DNA from: Streptococcus sp. WB01_FAA12
Lineage (GTDB): Bacteria; Bacillota; Bacilli; Lactobacillales; Streptococcaceae
Length of the DNA stretch: 64,000 nucleotides
Direction of reading: 5' to 3'
Assembly: GCF_012843315.1 (NCBI RefSeq)
Contig: NZ_JABAEX010000001.1
Span: 682,001-746,000, forward strand
Shown here: positions 26,467 through 36,510 of the stretch, in pieces
Numbering within the stretch: position 1 is the first letter of the stretch
How the letters are laid out: every line of letters starts with the position of its first letter
The notes under the pieces: model-generated
Seen by the model: the letters and a program-made list of their open reading frames with translations, nothing else
What the model was told of the DNA's origin: nothing
Database searches by the model: none
Translations under genes and position numbers: made by a program

Positions 26467-27549
26467 ATGTCTAAATTACAACAAATCGTAACATATCTTG
26501 AATCAGAAAAACTAGACGTCGCTGTCGTATCTGACCCCGTCACTATCAATTACCTCACTGGCTTTTACAGTGATCCCCATGAACGCCAAATGTTCCTCTT
26601 TGTCCTAGCGGATCAGGAGCCTCTCCTCTTTGTTCCAGCCCTTGAAGTAGAGCGTGCAACCAGCACTGTTTCCTTCCCAGTAGTGGGCTATGTGGATTCT
26701 GAAAATCCTTGGCAAAAAATCAAAAACGCTTTGCCTCAGCACGACTTCAAACGTGTTGCTGTTGAGTTTGACAATCTCATCTTAACCAAATACCATGGTT
26801 TGAAAACGGTCTTTGAAACTGCTGAGTTTGAAAATCTCACTCCTCGTATCCAACGCATGCGCCTCATCAAATCAGCTGATGAAGTCCAAAAAATGATGGT
26901 TGCAGGTCTCTATGCTGATAAAGCTGTAAAAGTTGGTTTTGACAATATTTCTCTTGATAAAACCGAGACAGATATCATTGCCCAAATCGACTTCGCCTTA
27001 AAGCGTGAAGGCTATGAAATGAGTTTTGATACCATGGTCTTGACTGGCGATAATGCTGCAAATCCACACGGAATTCCTGGGGCAAACAAGGTCGAAAAAG
27101 ACGCCCTTCTCCTCTTTGACCTGGGTGTTATGGTCAATGGCTATGCATCAGATATGACTCGTACAGTCGCTGTCGGCAAACCAGACCAATTCAAGAAAGA
27201 TATCTACAACTTGACCCTTGAAGCCCAACAAGCTGCCCTTGACTTTATCAAGCCAGGTGTGACTGCCCATGAGGTAGACCGAGCTGCCCGTGAGGTCATC
27301 GAAAAAGCTGGTTATGGTGAGTACTTCAACCACCGTCTCGGTCACGGTATCGGTATGGATGTCCACGAATTCCCATCTATCATGGAAGGAAACGACATGG
27401 TCATCGAAGAAGGCATGTGCTTCTCTGTTGAACCAGGTATCTATATCCCTGGTAAAGTCGGTGTCCGCATCGAAGATTGCGGTGTTGTTACCAAGGATGG
27501 CTTTGACCTCTTTACAAGCACCAGCAAAGATTTGCTTTATTTTGATTAA
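26467..27549 (+). CDS. pepQ: Xaa-Pro dipeptidase PepQ
   Basis: A 360-residue M24 metallopeptidase (pita-bread fold). The N-terminal creatinase-like domain covers about residues 1-130; the catalytic domain carries the metal ligands Asp in LLFDLGVM and SDMTRTVAV, His in HRLGHGIGMDVHE, Glu in FSVEPGIY and Glu in GVRIEDC. It releases proline from X-Pro dipeptides, relevant to casein or host-peptide use. GAAGG precedes the ATG. Confidence 0.94.
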   Translation: MSKLQQIVTYLESEKLDVAVVSDPVTINYLTGFYSDPHERQMFLFVLADQEPLLFVPALEVERATSTVSFPVVGYVDSENPWQKIKNALPQHDFKRVAVEFDNLILTKYHGLKTVFETAEFENLTPRIQRMRLIKSADEVQKMMVAGLYADKAVKVGFDNISLDKTETDIIAQIDFALKREGYEMSFDTMVLTGDNAANPHGIPGANKVEKDALLLFDLGVMVNGYASDMTRTVAVGKPDQFKKDIYNLTLEAQQAALDFIKPGVTAHEVDRAAREVIEKAGYGEYFNHRLGHGIGMDVHEFPSIMEGNDMVIEEGMCFSVEPGIYIPGKVGVRIEDCGVVTKDGFDLFTSTSKDLLYFD

Positions 27550-27574
27550 TATTCTTCGAAAATCTTCCCACAAT

Positions 27575-27623
27575 AAAACGCATAATATCAAGGTTTTTCA
27601 ACACCTGATATTATGCGTTTTTC
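27575..27623. terminator. bidirectional terminator between pepQ and the vitamin B6 genes
   Basis: A long stem AAAACGCATAATATCA / TGATATTATGCGTTTT, with an inner AGGT/ACCT pair and one bulged base, is flanked by A and T runs. It lies between the convergent pepQ and 27652 genes and can serve both. Confidence 0.88.
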
Positions 27624-27651
27624 TGATTTTTAAAACTTTTCTCCAGCTGCT

Positions 27652-28113
27652 TTACTTAGTTTTCTTAATACTCTGACTAAGCACAAACCCTACAACCATA
27701 CCCAAGGTATTTTGCAGGAAGTTTGGTAGGATTTCTGGTAGAGCCGCTGCCCAGCCATTCATCAAAGTTGAACCCAAGGCGTAGCCCCCTACCATGGCAA
27801 TCGTTGCTAAGATAAGGCCTAACCACTGAGTTTTGCCTTTAAATCCTGCGAAAAATCCCTGCAAGCCATGGTTTACCAAGCTAAAGAACATCCACTGTGG
27901 ATAGCCTGATATGAGGTCAATGAGGAATCCAGCTAGTCCTCCAACGACAGCCCCCTCTTTACTGCCAAAGTAAAAGGCTGCAAAGAAGACACCCGCATCT
28001 AAGAGAGTTAGAATGCCTGTTGGCGTTGGAATTTTTAAGAAATAACCTAGAACCACAGAAAGGGCGGTTAATAGGGATACAAGGGCGATTTTAGTTGTTT
28101 TTGTTTGCTTCAT
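27652..28113 (-). CDS. ECF transporter S component, probably for vitamin B6 or HMP
   Basis: A 153-residue membrane protein with five or six helices, of the ECF substrate-specific (S) family (PdxU/HmpT/ThiW-like size). The N-terminal helix contains an ALTALSVVLG motif typical of S components that bind the shared EcfT. It overlaps the kinase gene by 23 bases. Co-occurrence with a PdxK-like kinase favours a pyridoxine transporter (PdxU2), but hydroxymethylpyrimidine is an alternative. The energising module is elsewhere. Confidence 0.78.
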   Translation of the reverse strand: MKQTKTTKIALVSLLTALSVVLGYFLKIPTPTGILTLLDAGVFFAAFYFGSKEGAVVGGLAGFLIDLISGYPQWMFFSLVNHGLQGFFAGFKGKTQWLGLILATIAMVGGYALGSTLMNGWAAALPEILPNFLQNTLGMVVGFVLSQSIKKTK

Positions 28114-28864
28114 ATTGTCTTACTCCATATTGATCTGCTTGTGCAATAGCACGGTAAACGAAAGCTTTAGAACTTTCTATTGCTGGTAAAAGTTCATCGC
28201 CCTTAACCAAGTGACTGGCGATGCTTGAGGCAAAGGTACAACCTGCACCAGCATTTTGGCCTTGAATGACTGGGTTTTCTAGAACAGTGAAAGTTTGTCC
28301 ATCATAAAAGACATCTACAGCTTTGTCCTGACTAAGGCGATTGCCCCCCTTGATAATGACTGCTGGCGCTCCTAATTCATGCAATTTCTGCGCTGCTCTT
28401 TTCATATCTTCCAAGGTTTTAATCTCTTGATCAGCTAATAATTCTGCCTCTGGAAGATTTGGCGTAATCACACTGACATGAGGAAAAAAGCGGATCAATT
28501 CTTGGCAGAGTTCACTGACTGCCACGTCGTGCGTTTCCTTGCAGACCAAGACAGGGTCTAACACCACAGGTACTCCTGGGCGTTGCTTGATAAAGTCCAG
28601 GGTCTTCTCAGCCACACTGACAGTAGGGAGAAGACCAATTTTGATTCCCGCAAAATCCACGTCACGCAAACTATCTAATTCATGTTGAAAAATGGCGTCA
28701 TCTGTTGGAAAGACTTCAAATCCCTTTTCTGTCAAGGCTGTCAAACAAGTCACTGCTACAAAGCCATGCAAACCATTTAAAGTATAGGTAGCCAAATCAG
28801 CTGACAAACCGCCACCACTAAAAATATCATTTCCAGAAAGTGCTAAAATACGATTATTCTTCAT
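28091..28864 (-). CDS. pdxK: pyridoxal/pyridoxine kinase (ThiD-like)
   Basis: A 257-residue ribokinase-fold kinase. Substrate-binding [10 protein letters not shown] at the N-terminus, VLDPVLVC in the middle and the C-terminal anion-hole motif [11 protein letters not shown] are present. The Cys in GAGC and the Cys in LVC resemble the Gram-positive ThiD-like PdxK rather than true HMP-phosphate kinase. It is flanked by truA and the S-component transporter, a vitamin-salvage context. Which substrate it prefers cannot be settled from sequence. Confidence 0.78.
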   Translation of the reverse strand: MKNNRILALSGNDIFSGGGLSADLATYTLNGLHGFVAVTCLTALTEKGFEVFPTDDAIFQHELDSLRDVDFAGIKIGLLPTVSVAEKTLDFIKQRPGVPVVLDPVLVCKETHDVAVSELCQELIRFFPHVSVITPNLPEAELLADQEIKTLEDMKRAAQKLHELGAPAVIIKGGNRLSQDKAVDVFYDGQTFTVLENPVIQGQNAGAGCTFASSIASHLVKGDELLPAIESSKAFVYRAIAQADQYGVRQYEANKNN

Positions 28865-29603
28865 AACGAATCTCCTTTAAATACAAGCCATTTGGTGCTG
28901 CTGTTGGACCAGCAAGTTGCCTATCCTTCTTCTCCAAGATCAGGTCAATCTGCTCAACTGGCATTCGGTTATTTCCAATTTTGAGCAGCGTCCCCACCAT
29001 ATTACGAATCTGCTTATACAAGAAACCATTTCCAGAAAAGGTAAAGGTCAAAAACTGCCCTGTCTCATCGACTGTTAAACTCGCTTCTGTGATGGTGCGA
29101 ACCTTGTCCTCTACACTGGTACCAGAGGCCGTAAAACCGGTGAAATCGTGGGTTCCCTCTAGCTTTTTGATTGCCATCTGCATGCGTTCCACATCGAGTG
29201 GATAGGGAAAATGAGTGGTATAGTGACGACGCATAGGATTTTTGGGACGCCCCCTATCCACGATAAACTCATAGGTCTTGCTGTGCTTGGCATAACGGCA
29301 ATGAAAATCATCCGCCACAATCTCAATAAAAATCACATCGATATCTTCAGGAGACTGGGTATCCAAGGCAAAACGAAGCTTCTCCTCATCCATCTGATGA
29401 GGAAGATCAAAATGAATGACCTGCCCCAGGGCATGAACTCCACTATCCGTCCTACCAGCACCGTGAACAGTAATCGCTTGTCCTTTATTGAGTCTCGTTA
29501 AGGTTTTTTCGATTTCCTCCTGAACGCTCCGCGCATGGGGCTGACGCTGAAAACCAGCAAAAGCGTAACCGTCATAAGAAATGATTGCTTTATATCTTGT
29601 CAT
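28854..29603 (-). CDS. truA: tRNA pseudouridine synthase A
   Basis: A 249-residue enzyme making pseudouridines 38-40 in tRNA anticodon arms. The catalytic Asp53 is in [11 protein letters not shown]. The ATG at 29603 is chosen because the upstream extension is unrelated to the family and overlaps the promoter. No ribosome site precedes it; a -10 seven bases upstream implies an almost leaderless mRNA. It overlaps the following kinase gene by 11 bases. Confidence 0.93.
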   Translation of the reverse strand: MTRYKAIISYDGYAFAGFQRQPHARSVQEEIEKTLTRLNKGQAITVHGAGRTDSGVHALGQVIHFDLPHQMDEEKLRFALDTQSPEDIDVIFIEIVADDFHCRYAKHSKTYEFIVDRGRPKNPMRRHYTTHFPYPLDVERMQMAIKKLEGTHDFTGFTASGTSVEDKVRTITEASLTVDETGQFLTFTFSGNGFLYKQIRNMVGTLLKIGNNRMPVEQIDLILEKKDRQLAGPTAAPNGLYLKEIRYEE

Positions 29604-29610
29604 AAGTCTT

Positions 29611-29639
29611 ATTTTATCAAGAAATAAGACTGCAAACAA
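29611..29639 (-). promoter_or_regulatory. truA-pdxK promoter abutting the start codon
   Basis: On the minus strand -35 TTGTTT (complement of 29634-29639), 17 bases, and an extended -10 TGA-TAAAAT (complement of 29611-29616). The ATG is only seven bases further, so transcription should begin at or one base before it. Confidence 0.5.
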
Positions 29640-29700
29640 GTTTAAAAAACAATAATTGTCTGGGTACAGAAATAATAAAGAAAAAGCTAGGAAATCAATC

Positions 29701-30852
29701 CTAAGCTTTCTTTCGAAGAGAAACCATGACAAATACGGAAGTCACTATTAACCAGCATCCTAGAATGGTGAAGATCAACATACCGTTTTGAGTCACCAAG
29801 CCAATCGCCCCAAGAATGAAAGGTGTCGTAAAGGCTCCAAAGCTACATCCTAGCACTGCGAAAGATGTCGCCTGATTAAGGAGGTTAGCTGGAATTCTTT
29901 CAGAAAGAAGCTGAAAGACAGTGGTCAAGGCTACGCTGTAGGCAAAACCTGCCACAATACTTCCAACTACCATCACACCCAATGACGGAGACAAAGCTAT
30001 CACAATCTGTCCCAATCCAAAGGTGATACCTGACCAAAGGAGCAACCTTTCTTTAAACAGAGAGATAAAGAAAGAAAAACTCACACCTGCCAAGATACCA
30101 ATCAACTGCATGATACTTAAAACCAAACTCGATAACTGGGCATCCCCTAGACCTCTTTCCACCATCAGACTAGGAATACGAATGGTGATAGCTGTGTTGG
30201 TGCAGACAACAACTGCTGCTTCGACAGCCAATAGAAAAATCAAGCCTTTCATCTGTCCTGTCAAACGAGTCGTTTCGGCCTCTTTTTTCTTTGTTTCTTT
30301 CTTTTCTTTGCCATAAGGGACAAAGAACAGATAAAGAATCAATACTAAAAATCCCGCACTGTAGGCCAAGAAGGTCACTGTCCATCCCAAGGATAAGAGT
30401 TGACCTACCACTAGAGTCAAAATCGACGCCCCGACAACTTCTGCTGATCCGCGGAGACCCAGCATCTGGATCCGTGTCTTTCCATGATAGCGTTCGCTGA
30501 TGATGGAAATAGCCTTGGCATTGATCATCCCAACACCCAAGCCAAATAAAATCCGCATCGCAAAGATAAAGTTGTAATCCTGATACCAGAAAGGGGCTGT
30601 TCCACCGATAGAAAGGATGAGAAGGCCCAGACTAATCTGAAGTCGCTCAGGAAACAACCGCTCCAAAAGCCCATTTAAAACTAGCATAATCATAATCCCA
30701 AAAGAAGGGAGACTGACTAGGAGCTCGATTTGTTCTTTGGGATAGCCCTGATAGTAGTCAAACATGGCTGGTAAAGCACTTGAGATGGAAAAGGAGGTAA
30801 TCAAAACGAGGGAGAGGGCCAAAATACTAGCCCGTTCTAAAAATTGTTTCAT
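29701..30852 (-). CDS. MFS transporter
   Basis: A 383-residue permease with about twelve hydrophobic helices. The cytosolic loop around residues 185-205 is highly charged ([15 protein letters not shown]), as in the central loop of MFS proteins, and [12 protein letters not shown] matches motif patterns of the drug/sugar MFS families. The substrate is unknown. It is transcribed leftward, with its stop about 100 bases upstream of truA. Confidence 0.85.
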   Translation of the reverse strand: MKQFLERASILALSLVLITSFSISSALPAMFDYYQGYPKEQIELLVSLPSFGIMIMLVLNGLLERLFPERLQISLGLLILSIGGTAPFWYQDYNFIFAMRILFGLGVGMINAKAISIISERYHGKTRIQMLGLRGSAEVVGASILTLVVGQLLSLGWTVTFLAYSAGFLVLILYLFFVPYGKEKKETKKKEAETTRLTGQMKGLIFLLAVEAAVVVCTNTAITIRIPSLMVERGLGDAQLSSLVLSIMQLIGILAGVSFSFFISLFKERLLLWSGITFGLGQIVIALSPSLGVMVVGSIVAGFAYSVALTTVFQLLSERIPANLLNQATSFAVLGCSFGAFTTPFILGAIGLVTQNGMLIFTILGCWLIVTSVFVMVSLRKKA

Positions 30853-30964
30853 GGATTTTCTTTCTATATATTTCTCACTGTTGATCCTTTTAAAAGGAAG
30901 AGGGCAAGAAAAGAAGGAGCCCGATTGAACTAGAGACTCCGTCCTAATTTCCCTTATAGGAAGA

Positions 30965-31588
30965 CTATTTTCGCTTGATTTGCTTGATCAGATAGAAGAT
31001 AAAGCCTGCAACCATATACGCCGCAAAAATGATCAAACACCATTTGATAACCACGTCCCAACCCTTGTTCACATTTAAAAAGAAATAAGGGAAGGGATTG
31101 TCCTTGGAATTCGGAATATTGAGTTTTAAGACCAGGCCGTTAAACAAGGCAAAAATCATATAAACCAAGGGCAAGATGGTCCACAAGACTGGATCCCAGA
31201 TCTTGTATTGACCCTGTTTATCAAAGAAGAGGGTGTCGGCTAAAAACCAGAGTGGAACGATATAGTGGCAAAGGAAATTTTCCACACGGTAAAAGTCTGT
31301 CGCAATCGGAGCAAGCATAAAATGGTAAATCACACAGGTAATCATGATACTCATGGTAACGCCACCCTTGAGACGAAGCAAGATCGGACTTTGCCAATTT
31401 TCACCTGAACGGCTCATCACACGGAGCAGATAGCCCGTGAAAATCGTTACCAAAAGATTGGACAACACTGTGTAGTAAAGGAGCATACCAAAGCCACCGT
31501 GCTTGGTAATCTCCAAATAAACTCCTGTAAATGCCGCTAAGAACAAGAGCACACGACTATAAAAGATAAATTTGTAATTCAGTTTCAT
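30965..31588 (-). CDS. Pr6Pr-family membrane protein
   Basis: A 207-residue protein with six hydrophobic helices of the FAR-17a/AIG1-like type. Conserved-looking features are HYIVPLWFLADTLFF and a Tyr/His-rich loop between helices. Biochemical function is not established for bacterial members. It starts two bases before the stop of the zinc-ribbon gene, suggesting an operon. Confidence 0.7.
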   Translation of the reverse strand: MKLNYKFIFYSRVLLFLAAFTGVYLEITKHGGFGMLLYYTVLSNLLVTIFTGYLLRVMSRSGENWQSPILLRLKGGVTMSIMITCVIYHFMLAPIATDFYRVENFLCHYIVPLWFLADTLFFDKQGQYKIWDPVLWTILPLVYMIFALFNGLVLKLNIPNSKDNPFPYFFLNVNKGWDVVIKWCLIIFAAYMVAGFIFYLIKQIKRK

Positions 31589-31590
31589 GG

Positions 31591-31929
31591 CTAGATTTTC
31601 TTAACAAACTCTGACTTGAGTTTCATAGCTCCAAAACCATCAATCTTACAGTCGATGTTGTGGTCACCTTCTACGATACGGATATTTTTAACACGAGTTC
31701 CTTGTTTCAAATCCTTTGGCGCCCCTTTTACTTTCAAGTCCTTGATAAGGGTTACAGTATCGCCGTCAGCCAATTTATTTCCATTGGCATCGATAGCAAC
31801 AACACCTTCTTCTACTTCTGCAACTTCTGCAGGATTCCACTCATAGGCACACTCTGGGCAGACCAAGAGACTTCCGTCTTCGTAGACATATTCTGAATTA
31901 CATTTTGGGCAATTTGGTAAGTTGTTCAT
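31591..31929 (-). CDS. PhnA/YjdM-type zinc-ribbon protein
   Basis: 112 residues from the ATG at 31929, which has AGGAGG seven bases upstream. The N-terminal zinc ribbon CPKC-x(14)-CPEC is followed by an SH3-like beta domain ([15 protein letters not shown]). The family is often labelled alkylphosphonate protein PhnA, but members outside phosphonate operons have no demonstrated role there, and no phosphonate genes are nearby. Confidence 0.85.
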   Translation of the reverse strand: MNNLPNCPKCNSEYVYEDGSLLVCPECAYEWNPAEVAEVEEGVVAIDANGNKLADGDTVTLIKDLKVKGAPKDLKQGTRVKNIRIVEGDHNIDCKIDGFGAMKLKSEFVKKI

Positions 31930-32042
31930 AAGTCCTCCTAAAACTAACAATTATTCTTTAAAATTCATATGTTATTGAACAGCAACTATTATACCGTAAA
32001 ATCCTACTTTTGACAATGTGTCCTAAGTCCAGTAAATAAAAA

Positions 32043-32070
32043 ATCATGCAACTGTTTACAGTTACATGAC
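32043..32070 (-). terminator. terminator of dpr
   Basis: On the minus strand TCATGTAACTGT and ACAGTTGCATGA pair with one mismatch and are followed by TTTTTT. About 70 bases after the dpr stop. Confidence 0.8.
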
Positions 32071-32137
32071 TTTTAAAAGATGATTGGTCATGGGCACTTA
32101 TCAAGCGCCTCATGATAAAAGGGGTAGCAACTATATT

Positions 32138-32656
32138 TTACAAACCAGGAGCTTGTCCAAGTTCTGCTGTAAGCATCCAAACTGTTTTCTCAAGTTCAGC
32201 CTTAGCCCCAACAAAGATATCGTTTGTAACATCATCACCTTCTTCATCAGTTACATCCAAAGCTTTTTGGAAAAGAGTGATGAGGTAGCGATAAATAGCT
32301 AGAACACGTTCCAAGCTTTCTTCAACGTTACGGAATTCTCCTTCTTCTTCTTCGATTTCACTGTGTTGAAGGAACTCTGTCAAAGTTGAGTAAGGTTTGC
32401 CACCAAGAGTAATCAAACGTTCACTGATTTCGTCAAGATAGCTATCAAGACTATCCATGTATTCATCCATTTTTGGATGCCAGACGAGGAAACCACGACC
32501 ACGCATATACCAGTGAACTTGGTGAAGAGCAATGTGAGCCACATACAAGTCCGCTACTGCTTGGTTCAATACTTCCTTTGTTTTTGCCAATGCTACTGGC
32601 GCTGTTTTAGATAATGTTGTTACATCTTTTAATGCATCTTTTTTCAATTCAACCAT
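32138..32656 (-). CDS. dpr: Dps-like peroxide resistance protein Dpr
   Basis: A 172-residue ferritin-like protein that forms a dodecamer and stores iron, limiting Fenton chemistry in catalase-negative streptococci. The inter-subunit ferroxidase residues are visible in [36 protein letters not shown] 32656 is preferred because GAGGTG lies at good distance. Own promoter and terminator. Confidence 0.93.
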   Translation of the reverse strand: MVELKKDALKDVTTLSKTAPVALAKTKEVLNQAVADLYVAHIALHQVHWYMRGRGFLVWHPKMDEYMDSLDSYLDEISERLITLGGKPYSTLTEFLQHSEIEEEEGEFRNVEESLERVLAIYRYLITLFQKALDVTDEEGDDVTNDIFVGAKAELEKTVWMLTAELGQAPGL

Positions 32657-32708
32657 TTTTCTCACCTCATAATATTATTTTTGTAACCAATTTATTGATT
32701 ACTACCTA

Positions 32709-32737
32709 AGTATACTACTCCTGGTATACAAAAGCAA
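32709..32737 (-). promoter_or_regulatory. dpr promoter
   Basis: On the minus strand -35 TTGCTT (complement of 32732-32737), 17 bases, -10 TATACT (complement of 32709-32714). Two GTATAC palindromes lie in the spacer and -10 and could contribute to operator recognition. No obvious PerR box was seen. Confidence 0.7.
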
Positions 32738-32804
32738 GGAAATTAACTCATATTAAAAAAGTTGTAATTGACTGATAATTTAAGAAAAATTTAACTTTAT
32801 TTTA

Positions 32805-34586
32805 TTAGCTGACTTGATCAGATTTGCTCGAAAATTGGCTTTGGTACAAATCATAATAAAAGCCTTTTGCTTGGAGCAAGCTTTCATGATTTCCCTGCTC
32901 AATAACCTGCCCATCCTTAAGAACGAGAATTTTGTCCGCTTCTTGAATGGTCGAAAGACGATGGGCGATGACAAAGCTGGTTCTTCCCTTCATCAAGCGT
33001 TTCATGGCTTTTTGAATCAAGAGTTCCAAACGAGTATCAACTGAGGAAGTCGCTTCATCCAGAATGAGAATTTTAGGATTGACTAGGAGAGCACGCGCGA
33101 TGGTCAAAAGTTGTTTTTGCCCGAGGGAAATATTGCTTGACTCTTGGTTCATCTCCATGTTGTAACCACCAGGAAGCGTTCGGATAAAGTGATCTACATT
33201 TGCCGCTTTGGCAGCCTCTACAATATCCTCATCACTGGCGTCAAGATTTCCAAAACGTAGGTTTTCTTTGATCGTACCTTCATAGAGCCAAGCATCCTGC
33301 AAGACCATCCCAAACTGACGGCGGTAGTCTTGTCGTGACAACTGACGAATATCTTGCCCGTCAACCAAGATTGCACCTGCTGTGACATCGTAAAAACGCA
33401 TGAGCAGATTGATTAAGGTTGTCTTACCTGCACCAGTTGGACCAACGATCGCTACCATCTCTCCTGGTTGAACTTCTAGATTAAAGTCTCGAATCAATGG
33501 TTTGTTTTCGACATACTGGAAATCAACCTGCTTGAAGGTTACCTGACCCGTTAAAGGTTCAAGGATTTCGAGTTCTTCTCCCTTGACTTCCTCAGTCTCA
33601 TCCAAGATGTCAAAGATGCGGTCTAACGAAGACTTGGCACTTTGCATTTGACCTGCAAGTTGTGTGATGTTTTGGATAGGCTGGCTAACCTGCCAAACAT
33701 ACTGAACAAAGGCCTGCATATTCCCCACTGTCAAACGACCCGCAATCACTTGCAAACCACCAAGAACTGCAACGATCAGATAGGTCAAGTCCGATACAGC
33801 ATGAAGGGCGGGCATCATGAGTCCAGAGATAAAGCTGGCTTTAAAACCAACACGTTGGAGATCGTCTGTAATCTTAGAAAATTCTTTATGAGAAGTTTCC
33901 TCACGACCATAGAGCTTCAAGACATTAAAACCTGTGAGATTTTCCTGCACATAGCCATTCATCCGTCCTAAAATAGCTGCCTGTTCTTTAAAATAAGGCT
34001 GAGAACGTTTCAGGATGCTTCTGGCACCAAAATAGGTCACTGGAATGGATAGAATCACCACTATAGCCAACTGAAAATTCAAGTATAATACCATTCCCAT
34101 GACGAGGACAATCGTCAAAAGGGCATTGACAATTTGAAGAAAAGACTGCTGAAGGGCATTGGAAACCGTCTCAACATCACTGGTAAAGCGTCCCAATAAA
34201 TCACCAAACTGGTGTTTGTCAAAGAATGACACAGGGATACGATTGATCTTTTCAGTCATTTCATTTCGCAGTTCCTGGGTCATGGACTGGACCGCATTAG
34301 TCATGAAATAGTTGGAATAATAAGACCCAAGTTCATACAAGAGTCCTCTAAAGAGGTAAATGATTAAAACAGTTCCGATGTAGGCTGTATTGATGCTAGC
34401 ACCTGAAAGGCCCTTAGCCATATCTAAGAGATTCTTTGTCAACTCCGTAATGGCCAGCCCCAAGACAAAAGGCTCCAAGACACTCATGACCACACTCAAA
34501 ACTTTTAGAAAGACGGCAAAGAAGACAGAAAAACGGTAGGCTTTTAAATAGCTCCACAAACGAGCCAAACTAGATTGTGTTTTCAT
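32805..34586 (-). CDS. ABC multidrug exporter half-transporter, catalytic-Glu subunit
   Basis: A 593-residue half-transporter: six TM helices (residues 1-320), then an NBD with Walker A GPTGAGKTT, the non-canonical signature SLGQKQL, Walker B ILILDEATSSVD with its catalytic Glu, and H-loop AHR. The partner gene lies eight bases upstream and has the reverse pattern (good signature, Asp instead of the catalytic Glu). Together they fit asymmetric heterodimeric exporters such as LmrCD or EfrCD. Drug substrates cannot be inferred. Confidence 0.9.
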   Translation of the reverse strand: MKTQSSLARLWSYLKAYRFSVFFAVFLKVLSVVMSVLEPFVLGLAITELTKNLLDMAKGLSGASINTAYIGTVLIIYLFRGLLYELGSYYSNYFMTNAVQSMTQELRNEMTEKINRIPVSFFDKHQFGDLLGRFTSDVETVSNALQQSFLQIVNALLTIVLVMGMVLYLNFQLAIVVILSIPVTYFGARSILKRSQPYFKEQAAILGRMNGYVQENLTGFNVLKLYGREETSHKEFSKITDDLQRVGFKASFISGLMMPALHAVSDLTYLIVAVLGGLQVIAGRLTVGNMQAFVQYVWQVSQPIQNITQLAGQMQSAKSSLDRIFDILDETEEVKGEELEILEPLTGQVTFKQVDFQYVENKPLIRDFNLEVQPGEMVAIVGPTGAGKTTLINLLMRFYDVTAGAILVDGQDIRQLSRQDYRRQFGMVLQDAWLYEGTIKENLRFGNLDASDEDIVEAAKAANVDHFIRTLPGGYNMEMNQESSNISLGQKQLLTIARALLVNPKILILDEATSSVDTRLELLIQKAMKRLMKGRTSFVIAHRLSTIQEADKILVLKDGQVIEQGNHESLLQAKGFYYDLYQSQFSSKSDQVS

Positions 34587-34594
34587 ATTTCCTC

Positions 34595-36331
34595 CTATTC
34601 TTCTGTTAGAGATGCATTTTTCAACTGCGACTCAGCTATTTCACGATAGATGTCATTGGTCTCCATCAATTCTTCATGTCGACCGCGACCCACGATTTCT
34701 CCCTTATCAAGAACGATGATCTGATCCGCATCCATGATGGTTCCGACACGTTGAGCAACAATTAAAACTGTAGCATTTTGTGTGACTTCCTTGAGACGAC
34801 GGCGTAAAATAGCATCCGTACGATAATCCAAGGCTGAGAAAGAATCGTCAAAAATATAGATATCAGGATTCTTTATAACCGCTCGGGCAATTGATAGACG
34901 TTGCTTCTGTCCTCCAGAAAGATTGCTTCCGCCTTCAGCTAGATGAGTCGCAAAGCCTTCTTCTCGGCTTTCAATAAAATCTTTGGCTTGCGCAACGTCC
35001 GCTGCCTGATGTAGGTCTTTGTGACTAGCATCTTCCTTCCCATAGCGAATATTCTCAGCGATAGTTCCTGTAAAGAGCAAGGCCTTCTGCGGGATAAAAC
35101 CGATCTTTTGACGGAGAGACTTGAGGCGGTAATCCCTCACATCAACACCATCCACTTTGATTTTTCCAAGGGTGACATCGTAAAAACGAGGAATCAATTG
35201 CACAAGAGAGGATTTACCAGATCCGGTCGATCCGATAAAGGCAATGGTTTCACCTGGTTTAGCGCTGAAAGAAATGTTGTGCAAAACAGGATTTTCCGTC
35301 TCACCAGGATAGGCAAAGGTGACATTTTCAAATTCCAAATAGCCGTGGGTTGCTGTCTCTCTGACGCCTCCTTCATTTGGATCAATAGAAATCGGCATCT
35401 CCATGACTTCTTTCAAACGTTCACTCGAAACAGCTGTACGAGGGTACATGGTGAAGAGGCTAGATAAGAAAAGGAAGGACAAGAGAGCGTGGAAACTATA
35501 TTCGATAAAGGCTACCAGGTCCCCAATTTGCAGAGAACCTTGTTTGATAGGGTCCAGAGCGAACCAGACAATAGCCACAATCATGGCAATGATAATCTGA
35601 ACAAACAAGGGTTCTGTCAGACCAGTTAGTTTAAACAGACGATTGGAATTAGCTGCATAGACCGCATTTTGCCCTGCAAAGCGTTCCTCCTGAAATTTCT
35701 CACGAGCAAAGGCACGAATGACACGGAGTCCCATTAGATTTTCACGAGCATATTGATTTATCTTATCTAAGGTAGCCTGCTGTTTCTCTGATAATGGTCG
35801 AGTCTTGACCGCTACATAAATGACCACCACGGCTAAGAAAGGTACTGCAAAAGCCACTATCCAAGCTAATGACGGGCTGGTCAAAAAGATCATTAAAATA
35901 CTAGACAGCATCATCATGGGAGTGATGACACCCAGTTTTAAGGTCTGTTCTGCAAACTGCATAAGAACAAAGGCATCACTGGTAATACGAGTAACCAGTG
36001 AAGATACTCCTATCTTTTCATATTCATGATGAGAATACTCTTGTAATTTGGCATAGAGATCATCTCTCATATCCTTGACCATATTGGTCGTTAGCTTACT
36101 AGCAGCGTAGGCTAAGACTATACGCCCCAAGGTTCCACATAGGATAATCATCAGCATAATTGCAGCCCAAATATACAATTGCTGTTCATTCCCTTTATTC
36201 ACACCTTCATCAATCATCCGAGCCAGAACAGTTGGCAGTCCAAGATTGACGATAACAAAGAAAACCGCGCCAAAGAAATCCAAGAATAACCACTTGGGAT
36301 ATTTTTTCAAATAAGACCAAATATAGAGCAT
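34595..36331 (-). CDS. ABC multidrug exporter half-transporter, degenerate-Glu subunit
   Basis: 578 residues from ATG 36331, preceded by AAAGGAGG. Six TM helices (about residues 15-310), Walker A GSTGSGKSS, canonical signature LSGGQKQR, and Walker B IYIFDDSFSALD in which Asp replaces the catalytic Glu. The degenerate site would be formed with the SLGQ signature of the partner, leaving one competent ATP site. The upstream interval 36332-36454 has nothing notable. Confidence 0.9.
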   Translation of the reverse strand: MLYIWSYLKKYPKWLFLDFFGAVFFVIVNLGLPTVLARMIDEGVNKGNEQQLYIWAAIMLMIILCGTLGRIVLAYAASKLTTNMVKDMRDDLYAKLQEYSHHEYEKIGVSSLVTRITSDAFVLMQFAEQTLKLGVITPMMMLSSILMIFLTSPSLAWIVAFAVPFLAVVVIYVAVKTRPLSEKQQATLDKINQYARENLMGLRVIRAFAREKFQEERFAGQNAVYAANSNRLFKLTGLTEPLFVQIIIAMIVAIVWFALDPIKQGSLQIGDLVAFIEYSFHALLSFLFLSSLFTMYPRTAVSSERLKEVMEMPISIDPNEGGVRETATHGYLEFENVTFAYPGETENPVLHNISFSAKPGETIAFIGSTGSGKSSLVQLIPRFYDVTLGKIKVDGVDVRDYRLKSLRQKIGFIPQKALLFTGTIAENIRYGKEDASHKDLHQAADVAQAKDFIESREEGFATHLAEGGSNLSGGQKQRLSIARAVIKNPDIYIFDDSFSALDYRTDAILRRRLKEVTQNATVLIVAQRVGTIMDADQIIVLDKGEIVGRGRHEELMETNDIYREIAESQLKNASLTEE

Positions 36332-36454
36332 AACTCCTCCTTTCATAACTTTTTGATATAGAAAAGAGCGCGCATCTGCACGCCTTTCTTTCCCTAAAGA
36401 ACTTTCCTAGTCTAGAAAAATCCCTCTTTCACAAGAATGCTCCAAGTAAAAACA

Positions 36455-36497
36455 AGACAGGCAGTCAAAGTCACCTAGTACTTTTGACTGACTGTCT
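36455..36497 (-). terminator. terminator of tpiA
   Basis: A long stem AGACAGTCAGTCAAAAGT / ACTTTGACTGCCTGTCT with few mismatches, followed on the minus strand by TGTTTTT. Confidence 0.85.
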
Positions 36498-36510
36498 GGA
36501 ATAACTTAGA

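Noticed and set aside
27551..27572. ATTCTTCGAAAATCTTC resembling the edge of a pneumococcal BOX element
   Set aside because: Only about 15 bases agree and no boxB/boxC follows; coincidence is likely.
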